The notes: a model not told the origin generated them from the letters alone. DNA of 43,114 bases from Coriobacteriia bacterium (GCA_009779855.1 WRBC01000005.1:1-43114); one strand, 5' to 3'. Counted from the stretch's first letter, positions 7,433 to 15,584 are shown. Numbers and translations are program-made.

Positions 7433-8367
7433 GTGACTCGACTTTAATTACTTTGCCCTTTGACGGCACCCAGGAACATCCAAGACCTGTTTCCGCAGCG
7501 CATAGACGCATGCTTTACCGTGACCTATGGTCCGACATGATTGTGGAGCGCTTTAACTTCACGCAGACAGGGGACGCAGAGTTTACTGTTACAGGGGTAC
7601 TGCTGGTTGATGGTGCCTATGTGCGCTTTAACAGGCATCCTATAAGCGTAGGTGGTCAGCCAATGGGCGCACATCTTATTGTGGCAAGGATTGGTTCTGC
7701 AGATGGAATGCAGAACATCGAGTTCTTTTTTGCCCCGCAAGGTAACCCAGAGGGCGGACTTATTGTTGCTACCTTAAGCCCGCAGGGTGCTAGCTGGAAC
7801 GCTACAGGAGTACTACCCTCCCCAGTTCGTATTCCTGACGGAACTATTGTAGGGACAAAGCTTGCGAACCAAACAGTTACAAGGGCACAGATCGCTGCTA
7901 ACGCGATAGATGACCCTAGGATATTTACCGGGGCGGTAAGCAATAGGGCACTTGCAAACTTGGCCGTGACTAACGACAAGATTGCCAATGGAACCATTGC
8001 TGGAAGCAAGCTTCGTCGTGATGGCTGGACCAACTGGGGATGGGCTGCTCAAAGTGGGTGGACCGCGCAAGCCGGACAGCATAGATTTGCAAGGCACGGG
8101 GGGATTGTCCATTTTGAAGCTGGCATCAGGCCAACCCAGGCAGCACATCAAAATGCAACAGGCAATAACGCTGACTATGTTGTCGGTAGAGTAAATACTC
8201 CAGCAGCATTGCCCTGGACGACTGTTCACCTGACGGATGCAGATACAGGATCGATTTTCTCTTTCCGCACTAATGGTGACATTGTCAGACACAGCTCTGG
8301 GTTTGCCCCGTGGGGTACAGGTTTCAGAATAATCCGTGGTGTATTTGCAGCAAATAATCCAGCATAG
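7429..8367 (+). CDS. Tail fibre / receptor-binding protein
   Basis: A 312-residue protein. Its N-terminal 110 residues form a β-rich domain. A middle region of short repeats (GTIVGTKLANQTVTRAQIAA, AVTNDKIANGTIAGSKL, about residues 138-200) is typical of trimeric fibre shafts. The C-terminal β-rich domain (NWGWAAQSGWTAQAGQHRFA onward) is likely the receptor-binding head. Position after the baseplate protein supports host recognition. An AAAGGAG site overlaps the upstream gene's end. Confidence 0.65.
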   Translation: MSDSTLITLPFDGTQEHPRPVSAAHRRMLYRDLWSDMIVERFNFTQTGDAEFTVTGVLLVDGAYVRFNRHPISVGGQPMGAHLIVARIGSADGMQNIEFFFAPQGNPEGGLIVATLSPQGASWNATGVLPSPVRIPDGTIVGTKLANQTVTRAQIAANAIDDPRIFTGAVSNRALANLAVTNDKIANGTIAGSKLRRDGWTNWGWAAQSGWTAQAGQHRFARHGGIVHFEAGIRPTQAAHQNATGNNADYVVGRVNTPAALPWTTVHLTDADTGSIFSFRTNGDIVRHSSGFAPWGTGFRIIRGVFAANNPA

Positions 8368-8417
8368 GACGTGGATTGATAGGTGAAGGCCTGCGCCTTC
8401 ATTGAAAGGAAAAAATA

Positions 8418-8471
8418 GTGGCACCTGCCTGGTGGCAGACGATCAGCCAAATTAAGCAAACAAATAACTAA
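8418..8471 (+). CDS. Micro-ORF between fibre and XhlA-like genes, possible XkdX remnant
   Basis: A GTG start behind GAAAGGAAAAAATA encodes 17 residues beginning with the WWQTI motif region (PAWWQTISQIKQ). Phage XkdX-family proteins occupy this spot and begin with a similar W-x-TI motif, but run to about 45 residues. A small hairpin (GAAGGC/GCCTTC, 8385-8400) precedes it. Could be a truncated XkdX or chance. Confidence 0.25.
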   Translation: MAPAWWQTISQIKQTNN

Positions 8472-8492
8472 ATAGATAGGAAGGGGGCGCAC

Positions 8493-8774
8493 ATGGCATC
8501 AACAGAAAGTGCGATATCTGACCGTGAAGTAATCGAAGCTATTGCTGAACTGCGTGGTGATATTAAGCGTGTTGAGACAAAGATCGATACCTTCTCTGAT
8601 CCTTGTGATCTTGCGACTGAGGCTTATGCCATGGTGCGCCAGACCCAGCATGAGCAGGGTGTCCTAGAGACACAACTTGGTATTTTGTGGTGGGCTGGCA
8701 GCGTCGTATTTGTCGCTGTCGTAGGACTGATAATCCAGTCCTTTGGAAAGAAACATCTAAGAAAGGATGCGTAA
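8493..8774 (+). CDS. XhlA-like lysis-associated membrane protein
   Basis: A 93-residue protein. The N-terminal part is an amphipathic, likely coiled-coil stretch (EVIEAIAELRGDIKRVETKI). The C terminus is one transmembrane helix (GILWWAGSVVFVAVVGLIIQ) followed by a basic tail. This matches the XhlA/haemolysin-like proteins that work beside the holin in Gram-positive phages. A clear GGAAGGGGG site precedes the ATG, and the holin gene starts immediately downstream. Confidence 0.6.
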   Translation: MASTESAISDREVIEAIAELRGDIKRVETKIDTFSDPCDLATEAYAMVRQTQHEQGVLETQLGILWWAGSVVFVAVVGLIIQSFGKKHLRKDA

Positions 8775-8775
8775 T

Positions 8776-9144
8776 ATGTTTTATTGGATACTGTGCGAGA
8801 ACTCGGCAGTTGCAAGATGGCTGCGCACTGTTTTGCACTGTTTTGCAGGCGTATTGGTGGTGGCCTTGCCTGAAGTTCGTTATGCACTAGGCGACGTTTT
8901 AGTGGCGCTTAACATGCCCGAATGGGCAATCGTTGCGATTGTTCCTGTGGTCATGCTGCTACTGTCGCCCCTCATGACAAAATTGGGGGAATGGTCAGTT
9001 AAATCCAGTCCAGATCAGTGCATTGTCTGCGACGCTCAAGGTAATGAGTACTTCATTGACGAAGTATTGCAGGGCTGTCCAGAGGGTGCATATTCTGAAG
9101 CCAAATTAGAGATGACTCTATCAGTAGGTGATGGTCATGGCTAG
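8776..9144 (+). CDS. Phage holin
   Basis: A 122-residue protein with two hydrophobic segments (about residues 18-46 and 49-72) and a soluble acidic C terminus (SPDQCIVCDAQGNEYFIDEV). It lies directly before the endolysin, so it is most likely the holin that lets the endolysin reach the wall. The start chosen is the ATG at 8776, 10 nt after AGAAAGG; an ATG at 8767 is too close to that site. The gene overlaps the endolysin start by 8 bp. Confidence 0.65.
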   Translation: MFYWILCENSAVARWLRTVLHCFAGVLVVALPEVRYALGDVLVALNMPEWAIVAIVPVVMLLLSPLMTKLGEWSVKSSPDQCIVCDAQGNEYFIDEVLQGCPEGAYSEAKLEMTLSVGDGHG

Positions 9145-10198
9145 AAGGTACAGTGTAAACGCAGGTCACAGTGCTGCAAGTCCAGGCACTAGAGGGCACG
9201 GATTACATGAACACATTGAAGCACGTTGGGCTACCAATCGCATGATCCAGAGGCTTAATGCCATGGGCAATTGGGCGGGTAACTCCACCAGTGATGCAGC
9301 CACCGCAAGTGCTGTACTTACCCAGCAGCGCGACCGTGCGCGTGCGCATAATCCGCATATCGTTATCAGCAATCACCTTAATGGGTTCAGCAATGCAGCA
9401 GCACGGGGCGTGGAAGTTTTGTACCGAAACGCAGCAATGCTGCCCCTAGCACGTGCAGTGAGCGCTGCCATTGCCCGCGAACTAGGCATCCCAAATCGCG
9501 GACCTAGGCGCAGGACAGACCTGTTTTTTCTAAACAGTTTTCCTAGTAACGGAATCCTAATCGAATGGGCTTTTATGACGAACGCTGCTGACATGGCAGC
9601 ATGGACAGCACATAGGAATCGTGCGGTGGACGCAGTAGCGCAAACCATTGCAGTAAATACGGGCGGACGTGTGTCTGCACCTGCAGCAACTAATCCTGCA
9701 GCAACTGCTCCTGCGGGTGCCCCCGCAGTAGACCGTGTGGGCAATCTGCCCCTTCCGTCGCTAGCTGGGGTTTTTGGGATTCAGGCGGTAACAGGGAAGA
9801 GGTTTAGGCTAGCAGCAAATCTAACGGTGTGGAGGCAGCCCAATAACACAAGTGGATCCACAGGGGCAGTGCTTCCTCGTGACACGGTCATCACTCCCTT
9901 GCGCAGGGCGACTAACGGCCAGGCCATAAACGGAAACCGCAACTGGTGGTGGACGGGCATGGGCTGGGTTCCGGGGACATATTTGGCAGGCAACGTCGAG
10001 CAGTTTAGGACTACTTCACGTACACACTTCAGGGGCGCCCCTAACGGAACAATCCTTCGCACGTTGAATGCAGATGTCACCGTGACCGCAATATCTTCGT
10101 CTGAAACTATTCAGACGGTAGCAGGACATAGGTGGCGCAACGTATCTGTTGGCGGACAGCGCGGCTGGATTGCAACTAGTTTGCTGCGCGCGATTTAA
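9137..10198 (+). CDS. Endolysin: N-acetylmuramoyl-L-alanine amidase (Amidase_3) with SH3-like domains
   Basis: A 353-residue protein. The catalytic domain (residues 1-175) shows RRYSVNAGHS with the first zinc histidine, HIVISNHLNGF with a second, and NGILIEWAFMTN with the catalytic glutamate. An Ala/Pro linker (about 180-200) leads to two C-terminal SH3-like repeats ending HRWRNVSVGGQRGWIATSLL. It would cut the amide between MurNAc and the stem peptide. The start chosen is the ATG at 9137, 9 nt after AGTAGG; ATG 9131 and GTG 9128 are alternatives. There is no signal peptide, so export depends on the holin. Confidence 0.85.
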   Translation: MARRYSVNAGHSAASPGTRGHGLHEHIEARWATNRMIQRLNAMGNWAGNSTSDAATASAVLTQQRDRARAHNPHIVISNHLNGFSNAAARGVEVLYRNAAMLPLARAVSAAIARELGIPNRGPRRRTDLFFLNSFPSNGILIEWAFMTNAADMAAWTAHRNRAVDAVAQTIAVNTGGRVSAPAATNPAATAPAGAPAVDRVGNLPLPSLAGVFGIQAVTGKRFRLAANLTVWRQPNNTSGSTGAVLPRDTVITPLRRATNGQAINGNRNWWWTGMGWVPGTYLAGNVEQFRTTSRTHFRGAPNGTILRTLNADVTVTAISSSETIQTVAGHRWRNVSVGGQRGWIATSLLRAI

Positions 10199-10345
10199 GC
10201 AGACAGCCTGATGAGCGACTTAAACCCTTGCGCGTCGTATGCGTGATTTAGGTAAGCACACACATCAGATGGGCGCCTTTATTAGGTACCGCTATAGAGA
10301 CAAGTACACACAAAAGATGAGCACACACAAAGAAAGGACTAAATT

Positions 10346-10846
10346 ATGAAGCAAGCATTTTTTGAAGCACAGGGGGAAGCCCTTTTTCAGTCAGGACCCT
10401 TTATTGACTTTACCGAAGGGGAAGTAGCAGGACTTACGTTTACCTTTGGCGATGACTGGGAGATTACCGACGAAGCACTGGTGCTTTTTGCCGGTGGGGA
10501 TTTGCCCGCACCCCGTCCAGTAAAGCTAGAAGATGGCAGATGTGCTATTCCCGAGGCCGCACTGGCTGGTGAGTGTTTCACCTTTACTCTTATTGGTCGG
10601 ATGGATGGCAGAACTGTGACCTCTACCAACAGTATCGAAGTTAACTTCACGAACAACACCGCGACAGAGGTTAGTTTTGCGCCAGTGTCTGTGGATTTGC
10701 TGATTTGGCTTTGGGAAGTCTATTCTGCTGAAGGTGGCTCTGCTGGGGGTGTTGGGGATGGCAAGCTGACACTGAGTCCCACAGCAGGCATTCCTAGTGT
10801 TGCTGTGCAGCAAGCAAATCCTAACGTACTGTACTGGGAGGAGTAG
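10346..10846 (+). CDS. Phage β-sandwich protein, possible baseplate or adhesin component
   Basis: A 166-residue protein located after the lysin. The pattern GLTFTFGDDWEITDEALVLF, then CAIPEAAL, then FTFTLIGRMDGRTVTSTNSI resembles small β-sandwich phage proteins found with fibre genes in Gram-positive prophages. A Gly-rich linker (GGSAGGVGDG) precedes the C terminus. A good AAAGGA site precedes the ATG. The next gene starts 3 bp after the stop. Function inferred from fold pattern and position only. Confidence 0.45.
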   Translation: MKQAFFEAQGEALFQSGPFIDFTEGEVAGLTFTFGDDWEITDEALVLFAGGDLPAPRPVKLEDGRCAIPEAALAGECFTFTLIGRMDGRTVTSTNSIEVNFTNNTATEVSFAPVSVDLLIWLWEVYSAEGGSAGGVGDGKLTLSPTAGIPSVAVQQANPNVLYWEE

Positions 10847-10849
10847 CCC

Positions 10850-11362
10850 ATGTCCCGTACAGCGGCAGGCGGCCGCACTTTAGCGCGGATGGCGGCAAGG
10901 GGACATCAGCTCTCTCGCCTCGCCAATCGCGGAAACACCGTTTTTAGGCAGGGACAAGGACAGGGACAGGACCAAGGGCAGCCAGAGCCAGGATCACGCC
11001 CCTTTGCTCTCGCATTTTGGACGACTGATGATCACGAGGATTCTGGTTATATGGACTACTTGCGCGGAACTGATTTCCCTTCAGGCGTTGACTGGGTCAG
11101 TTTTGGCGGGGAATTTGCAGGCGCAGACGTAGAAAACAATGGCGAGAACGAGATCATTCTGTGGAATGTATACACGCACGGCGGTGATCTACTGCGTATT
11201 GTAATAGGGGACGAACTTCCTAGGTGGACCTCATTCATCACGATTCAAAGAGATTCCTCTGCTGATGTCACTGCAGACATGATTGATTTGCCCTCTGGTA
11301 TGACGGCAGATGTGCAGGCGTCTGCCCAGTGGATAACCATTACTAATATTCGTTGGAGTTAG
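10850..11362 (+). CDS. Hypothetical phage protein with Gln/Gly linker and β-rich C-terminal domain
   Basis: A 170-residue protein. It has a basic N terminus (RTAAGGRTLARMAARGHQ), a low-complexity GQGQGQDQGQPEPG linker (about residues 35-48) and a C-terminal domain rich in aromatic and acidic residues (LAFWTTDDHEDSGYMDYLRG). No family is recognised. The arrangement of an N-terminal anchor, flexible linker and β-rich head suits an accessory fibre or surface decoration. It is transcribed with both neighbours. Confidence 0.5.
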   Translation: MSRTAAGGRTLARMAARGHQLSRLANRGNTVFRQGQGQGQDQGQPEPGSRPFALAFWTTDDHEDSGYMDYLRGTDFPSGVDWVSFGGEFAGADVENNGENEIILWNVYTHGGDLLRIVIGDELPRWTSFITIQRDSSADVTADMIDLPSGMTADVQASAQWITITNIRWS

Positions 11363-11370
11363 GAGAAAAG

Positions 11371-11811
11371 ATGAAAATAACACTTACTATAGACCCGAAG
11401 CAATCATTTGGACAGACAGTTCAGCAGGTTCGTCAGGTAATATCAGAAACTGCAAGTGATACAGAGGCGCTTGCTAATCCGCACATGATTACCGTGTGGA
11501 GCGCAGGAGCTCCTCTGTCAGAAGGCCAGCTGGTGAGGCGGCTTGACCAAGTCTTTCGTGTTTTGCAGGCACATACTGCAAGGCCTGACTGGATGCCTGG
11601 TCATACTCCCGATTTTTACCGTGAGATTGTTCAGGGAAGCACTGCTTCATACGAGCCTTGGCAGGCGGGTAGGCTGTATTCTGCGGGCGAACGCGTTGCA
11701 CATGCAGGCAGAAATTGGGAGTCAGCCGTCAACAGTAACCACTGGGAGCCCGGTTCCCCCGGCATTGATGCCCGCATTTGGAAGGAAGTAATTTCAGACA
11801 GATTCAGCTAA
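11371..11811 (+). CDS. Phage tail accessory protein with C-terminal CBM5/12-like carbohydrate-binding domain
   Basis: A 146-residue protein; the ATG at 11371 follows TTAGGAGAAAAG. The N-terminal part is probably helical (QSFGQTVQQVRQVISETA). The last 50 residues follow the carbohydrate-binding pattern YEPWQAGRLYSAGERVAHAG, then WESAVNSNHWEPG and IWKEV, as in chitin-binding-like modules at the ends of Gram-positive phage tail proteins. It probably helps adsorption to wall glycans. It is the last gene of the tail cluster. Confidence 0.6.
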   Translation: MKITLTIDPKQSFGQTVQQVRQVISETASDTEALANPHMITVWSAGAPLSEGQLVRRLDQVFRVLQAHTARPDWMPGHTPDFYREIVQGSTASYEPWQAGRLYSAGERVAHAGRNWESAVNSNHWEPGSPGIDARIWKEVISDRFS

Positions 11812-11823
11812 GTGTCTTATAAT
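11795..11823 (+). promoter_or_regulatory. Likely promoter for the FKBP lipoprotein gene
   Basis: CAGACA (11795-11800) and a perfect TATAAT (11818-11823) are 17 bp apart. The -35 box lies inside the 3' end of the tail cluster's last gene. Confidence 0.5.
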
Positions 11824-11902
11824 GTTTGAGTGTCGCAATTGCTGTTCTTTGGAATAGGCAGCATTACGCCGATTGACCTGCGGCATTTTAAGGAGACCTA
11901 TC

Positions 11903-12301
11903 ATGAAGAAGACCGTACTTTTACTGGGGATTTTGCTAGGGGCGATGTTAATGCTTACTGCCTGTAATGGAAATGGGGACGATGGTGCCTTGGTTGTAGA
12001 GCCAGGTGATACTATTGCCGTTGAATATACAGGAAGACTTTCTGACGGTGAGGTTTTTGATACCTCTGAAGGTCGCGAGCCACTGGTGTTCCAGGCGGGT
12101 GCTGGCATGATGATTCCTGGTTTTGATGATGCCGTAATGGGCATGGAAATAGGCGAAGAAAAGACAGTGGAGATTCCCGCTGATCAGGCCTATGGTGACC
12201 AGGGCGTTCCTGGCCCTGATGGTGAGTACATCATTCCGCCAAACTCAGACATCACTTTCGATATTGAAATTGTTAGTATCGACAGACCAGACAGCGAATA
12301 G
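11903..12301 (+). CDS. FKBP-type peptidyl-prolyl isomerase lipoprotein
   Basis: A 132-residue protein. A lipoprotein signal peptide ends in LMLTAC, with Cys21 as the lipidated residue. A single FKBP domain follows: VEYTGRLSDGEVFDTSEGRE, VFQAGAGMMIPGFDDAVMGM, then IGEEKTVEIPADQAYG. It probably catalyses proline isomerisation in proteins folding outside the membrane. The ATG follows AAGGAG at 8 nt. It is the first chromosomal gene after the tail cluster and has its own promoter. Confidence 0.9.
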   Translation: MKKTVLLLGILLGAMLMLTACNGNGDDGALVVEPGDTIAVEYTGRLSDGEVFDTSEGREPLVFQAGAGMMIPGFDDAVMGMEIGEEKTVEIPADQAYGDQGVPGPDGEYIIPPNSDITFDIEIVSIDRPDSE

Positions 12302-12364
12302 TAATAGGTTGCGCTCTGCCAATGGGCAGATGACACCTACTTTTTAGAGGAGCAAACACGCAAC

Positions 12365-13399
12365 ATGGCGCTTGACCGATTAAACGAACTGTCCTTTGAG
12401 CTTTATTTGCGCAAAGAGGGCAAAAAGATTGATGCCTTTCTAGATGAACATTTTTCAGCAGAGCAAGGCGCCCATAGCGACATGTTGCGCTACCTCTACA
12501 CACCACTTGCAGAGTTTAGTGCAAATAGTGGCAAGCGTCACCGTCCCATCATCTGCATGCTTGCGTGCGAGGCTGTTGGCGGTGACCCCACGCTAGCGCT
12601 GCGTAGCGCAATTGCTATTGAGCATTTTCATACAGCAGCGTTAATTCATGACGACATTCAAGATGATGCTGAGACTCGTCGCGGCGAGCCCTGCTTCCAC
12701 ATCAAAGAAGGTGTTGCGCTAGCCATAAATGCAGGCGATTTGGCCTTATCTTTGGTAACGGGCAGTGTCGTTGCAGATACTTCTTTGGATGACACTACAA
12801 AGATTGCTGTTTTGCGCGAACTGGTTAATATGACCACGCGTACCATCGAGGGTCAGGCCCTTGATATCGGTTGGGCGCGAGACAATCGTTTTGACTTAGA
12901 TGTTTCTGATTATCTGGTTATGGCGACCCATAAGACGGCTTTTTATTCAGGGGCTACCCCTTTGGCAGTTGGTGCAATTATTGGGGGTGCTGATGAATCG
13001 CTTGTCGAAAGCCTACGTAGCTTTGGGCAGGCAGCGGGTCTTGCTTTTCAAATTCAAGATGACTTGATTAATCTGACAGGGTCAGACCGTAGCAAGGATT
13101 TCCGCATTGACATCACCGAAGGCAAGCGTACCCTAATGGTAGTACATGCTTTAAGCAATGCTGAGCCAGAGGCACGCGATCGCTTACTAAGCATCCTGCA
13201 CTCACGCACATCAGATCCTGCTGTATTGGAAGAGGCCGTTCAGATTCTGGAAGAGGCGGGCTCCATTGACTTTGCACGAGCCCTTGCCTTGAGCCTGATT
13301 AGTGATGAGAAAGCCAAATTGGCAGAAGCGCTTGAGCCCAATAAGGCATCACAGTTGCTCATGTCTATGGCAGGCTTTTTTATTAAGCGCGCTCAGTAG
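12365..13399 (+). CDS. Polyprenyl (geranylgeranyl-type) diphosphate synthase
   Basis: A 344-residue all-α protein. The first aspartate-rich motif is DDIQD (Asp96, Asp97, Asp100) followed by RRGEPC. The second is FQIQDDLIN (Asp232, Asp233), with Asn236 where the usual last Asp would be, then ITEGKRTLMV. The DDxxN form occurs in GGPP synthases of the eukaryote/archaeal type, so it need not mean loss of activity. It extends allylic diphosphates with IPP for quinone or lipid-carrier synthesis. GKRHRP (56-61) is the IPP-binding region. An AGAGGAG lies 13 nt before the ATG. Confidence 0.85.
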   Translation: MALDRLNELSFELYLRKEGKKIDAFLDEHFSAEQGAHSDMLRYLYTPLAEFSANSGKRHRPIICMLACEAVGGDPTLALRSAIAIEHFHTAALIHDDIQDDAETRRGEPCFHIKEGVALAINAGDLALSLVTGSVVADTSLDDTTKIAVLRELVNMTTRTIEGQALDIGWARDNRFDLDVSDYLVMATHKTAFYSGATPLAVGAIIGGADESLVESLRSFGQAAGLAFQIQDDLINLTGSDRSKDFRIDITEGKRTLMVVHALSNAEPEARDRLLSILHSRTSDPAVLEEAVQILEEAGSIDFARALALSLISDEKAKLAEALEPNKASQLLMSMAGFFIKRAQ

Positions 13400-13554
13400 C
13401 TTTCTCTACCGACCCAAGTTCAACGCGCCTACACATAGAGCACCTCACAATAGCGAGTACCTGGCAGGCCTGCGCAAAATTTACCCATGGCTCACCACAG
13501 CCTGGCTCTATTTGGGCGCTTTTGAATCTTCCAGGAATTCTTCAATTACAAAAA

Positions 13555-13569
13555 TAATAATGATTCTTA
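13555..13569 (+). promoter_or_regulatory. PerR/Fur-like box upstream of rubrerythrin
   Basis: TAATAATGATTCTTA matches 11 of 14 defined positions of the PerR consensus TTATAATnATTATAA and also resembles a Fur box. It lies about 80 bp before the rubrerythrin start, fitting control by peroxide or iron. No clean promoter pair was fixed. Confidence 0.4.
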
Positions 13570-13649
13570 ATTTAGCTGTTTTAGAGGGCAAATGTGTAGT
13601 ATGATTACAACATGAAGGTTTTATTGTTCTTTTGAGAGGAGTAATAACT

Positions 13650-14204
13650 ATGGAATTTAAGGGTTCAAGAACCGAGGAAAATCTAAAAACCGCGTTTGCT
13701 GGTGAAAGCCAGGCGCGAAATAAGTACACCTACTATGCAGGTCAGGCCAGAAAAGAAGGCCTGAACTATATTGCAGATGTTTTTGAGGAAACTGCTCACA
13801 ATGAGATGGCTCACGCAAAAATGTGGTTCAAGATTCTTATCTCAGAGGGAAAGACTCCAGGCGAGATTCCTCTGACACTAGAGAATCTAGTTGACGCTGC
13901 AGAGGGCGAGCACTTTGAGTGGACTGATATGTACAAGAACTTTGCTGAAGTAGCACGTGAAGAGGGCTTCAATGCTATTGCAGAACTTATGGATGGCGTA
14001 GCAAAGATCGAGAAGCATCACGAAGATCGCTATCGCAACCTTGTAGACAATCTAGAAAATGACGAAGCTTTCAAGCAGCCAGTACCTGTAGTATGGCGTT
14101 GTGCAAATTGCGGTCATGACCACGGTGGCAAAGAAGCCCCAGAGATCTGCCCTGTATGCATCCACCCGAAAGCTTACTTCCACTTTGTAGGTCGCAACTG
14201 CTAA
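13650..14204 (+). CDS. rbr: Rubrerythrin
   Basis: A 184-residue protein. The N-terminal ferritin-like four-helix domain has the diiron pattern AFAGESQARNKY, EETAHNEMAHA and KIEKHHEDRY. The C-terminal rubredoxin-like iron site is formed by two CxxC pairs (CANC at 151-154 and CPVC at 167-170). It reduces hydrogen peroxide to water in anaerobes, drawing electrons from rubredoxin or NADH. The ATG at 13650 follows GAGAGGAG. The Fur/PerR-like box upstream suggests oxidative-stress control. It appears to be transcribed alone. Confidence 0.93.
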   Translation: MEFKGSRTEENLKTAFAGESQARNKYTYYAGQARKEGLNYIADVFEETAHNEMAHAKMWFKILISEGKTPGEIPLTLENLVDAAEGEHFEWTDMYKNFAEVAREEGFNAIAELMDGVAKIEKHHEDRYRNLVDNLENDEAFKQPVPVVWRCANCGHDHGGKEAPEICPVCIHPKAYFHFVGRNC

Positions 14205-14283
14205 GAAAAGTATGTGGTCTTTGCAGGGACTGTCTCATGGCTTCCCTTTGCAGGTCTTGCTTCATATTAGCATTACGGCGTAG

Positions 14284-14853
14284 CTAAAACAGTTGTGCCA
14301 TAAGCAGCACGACAAAAGCTGCAAGTGAAATATAAGGCCCGAAGGCAATAGTTTGTCCTTGGGCCTTGTTAATTGCTGATGGCACTGTAGGTGTATTTTC
14401 AGATGCAGGCACTACTTCTTCAGAGAAGGGTGGGGCAGTCTGTGTTTTTAGTTTTGCTCTGAGTGAAGCTGCAAACATTTGGGGGAGGGTGACCATGGCC
14501 GCAAGTAGGGACGCGATGGGTAGTAGCATGACGCCAGCTGGCCCAAAGAAAAGCCCTAGTGCCGCTAGCAATTTAATGTCCCCGGCGCCAAAGCCATCTT
14601 GTCTGCGGACAAGATGATAAATGAACGAAAAAAGAAGCGCTGGCCCAGCGGCTAATAGTGCTCCTATTAAGGCGTCTTGTAGGGGCGACAGGCTGGATAT
14701 AAATAAGCTTTGTCTTAGCGCAAGGCCAGCCCCAAGAACAACAACAGCAAGTACCAGTTGATTCGGCAACCTGCGTTCCAACACATCAAAGTAGGATAAC
14801 CATGCCAGTAGTCCAAAGAGGCAAACAATCACTATGGGGGTAATGTAGTCCAT
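14284..14853 (-). CDS. Type IV prepilin peptidase (A24 family)
   Basis: A 189-residue multispanning membrane protein. The two catalytic aspartates are in YFDVLERRLPN (Asp23) and GAGDIKLLAALG (Asp92), the GxGDxK signature of A24 aspartic peptidases. The N-terminal methyltransferase domain of full-length PilD enzymes is absent. An Ala/Pro-rich cytoplasmic loop (about residues 135-165) separates the last helices. It would process type IV pilin or competence pseudopilin signal peptides. No pilin genes lie within the window. Confidence 0.85.
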   Translation of the reverse strand: MDYITPIVIVCLFGLLAWLSYFDVLERRLPNQLVLAVVVLGAGLALRQSLFISSLSPLQDALIGALLAAGPALLFSFIYHLVRRQDGFGAGDIKLLAALGLFFGPAGVMLLPIASLLAAMVTLPQMFAASLRAKLKTQTAPPFSEEVVPASENTPTVPSAINKAQGQTIAFGPYISLAAFVVLLMAQLF

Positions 14854-15034
14854 ATAGTGACCGATATTATCAGTTGGCGCTTAATGCCCAGTAAAGAGCG
14901 CGTTAAGCTTGGATTAAGGTAGCAGAGCTGAAGTAGCCTCAAGGAAAGACTCAAGAATGAAGTATTACTCAATTGGATAAAGGAATTTATTGCAGATGTT
15001 ACCATAGTGGTGGTAAACGTTCCTCCCTGTTGAT

Positions 15035-15052
15035 AAAAGCCCCTGGGCTTTT
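15035..15052. terminator. Short symmetrical hairpin, likely bidirectional terminator
   Basis: AAAAGCC and GGCTTTT form a 7-bp stem with a 4-nt loop, A-rich on one side and T-rich on the other. It lies just outside the left end of the integrated element. I see nothing else in 14,854-15,140. Confidence 0.5.
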
Positions 15053-15140
15053 CCGAAAGGATAGATGGGGAGGTCATTTTTTTGGTGGTCGTGGCAGAAT
15101 GCAATATGCATAGTGAAGTTGAGCGCTGCTACTTTTGTTG

Positions 15141-15185
15141 TGGTGCCCCCGGGACGATTCGAACGTCCGACACCAGCTTTAGGAG
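15141..15185 (-). pseudogene. 3' half of the original tRNA-Arg gene, left by integration
   Basis: Read on the minus strand, this holds the anticodon loop (CTCCTAA), the 3' anticodon stem, variable loop, a complete T-arm (GGACG/CGTCC), acceptor strand CGGGGGC, discriminator A and an encoded CCA. The D-arm and 5' acceptor strand are absent. It is the displaced end of the gene rebuilt at 27,554-27,629. Confidence 0.85.
15169..15185. repeat. attL core (17-bp direct repeat)
   Basis: GACACCAGCTTTAGGAG is repeated exactly at 27,582-27,598. It covers the tRNA anticodon loop through the variable loop. Sequence on both sides diverges. Confidence 0.88.
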
Positions 15186-15383
15186 TTCTCACCGAGTGTA
15201 AACAGCAGGAAATAGCAGACAATAACAAGAGTGCTATCCATACTTGGACACCCTTAGCAGAGTATAGCAGAGAAGAAAAGAAGTGAGCAGCGCGAGCACG
15301 ACCTGAGCACGCAAGTGGAACGAGTAGCTTACTGCCCAGAAGTCATCGCGTGGGCTTCTGTCATAACACCTGAAGTGAGAGTA

Positions 15384-15584
15384 CTTACTATTTGCTTCAA
15401 TTTCTGCGCCACCACGAGCAAGCGATTCGGCAATCTCTTCCGCTCACTGCATCTGCTAAAAGCTATCAATATCTTGCAATACAGCCTTTGGACGATCGTG
15501 TTGTGTGATCACAATGGGCTTGTGAGTGCTGCCTGCTGCGTCCATCAATCCTGCAAAGCCACGATGATCTGAATGAATAGCCAT
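15384..15584 (-). pseudogene. Relic of a Phd/YefM-family antitoxin gene
   Basis: From an ATG at 15,584 the frame reads MAIHSDHRGFAGLMDAA, then THKPIVITQHDRPKAVLQD and IDSF before TAG. The KPIVIT...RPKAVL core is the Phd/YefM antitoxin pattern. Past TAG and a TGA the frame continues AEEIAESLARGGAEIEA, so the C-terminal half is also recognisable. The DNA-binding N terminus is missing and no toxin gene is nearby. Confidence 0.5.

Noticed and set aside
7813-8424. 203-codon minus-strand frame under the fibre gene
   Set aside because: The plus-strand fibre has repeats and correct operon spacing; this frame has no recognisable motif.
15315-15572. Plus-strand 85-codon frame at the element's left end
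   Set aside because: It lies antisense to the readable Phd/YefM relic and has no motif or ribosome binding site.
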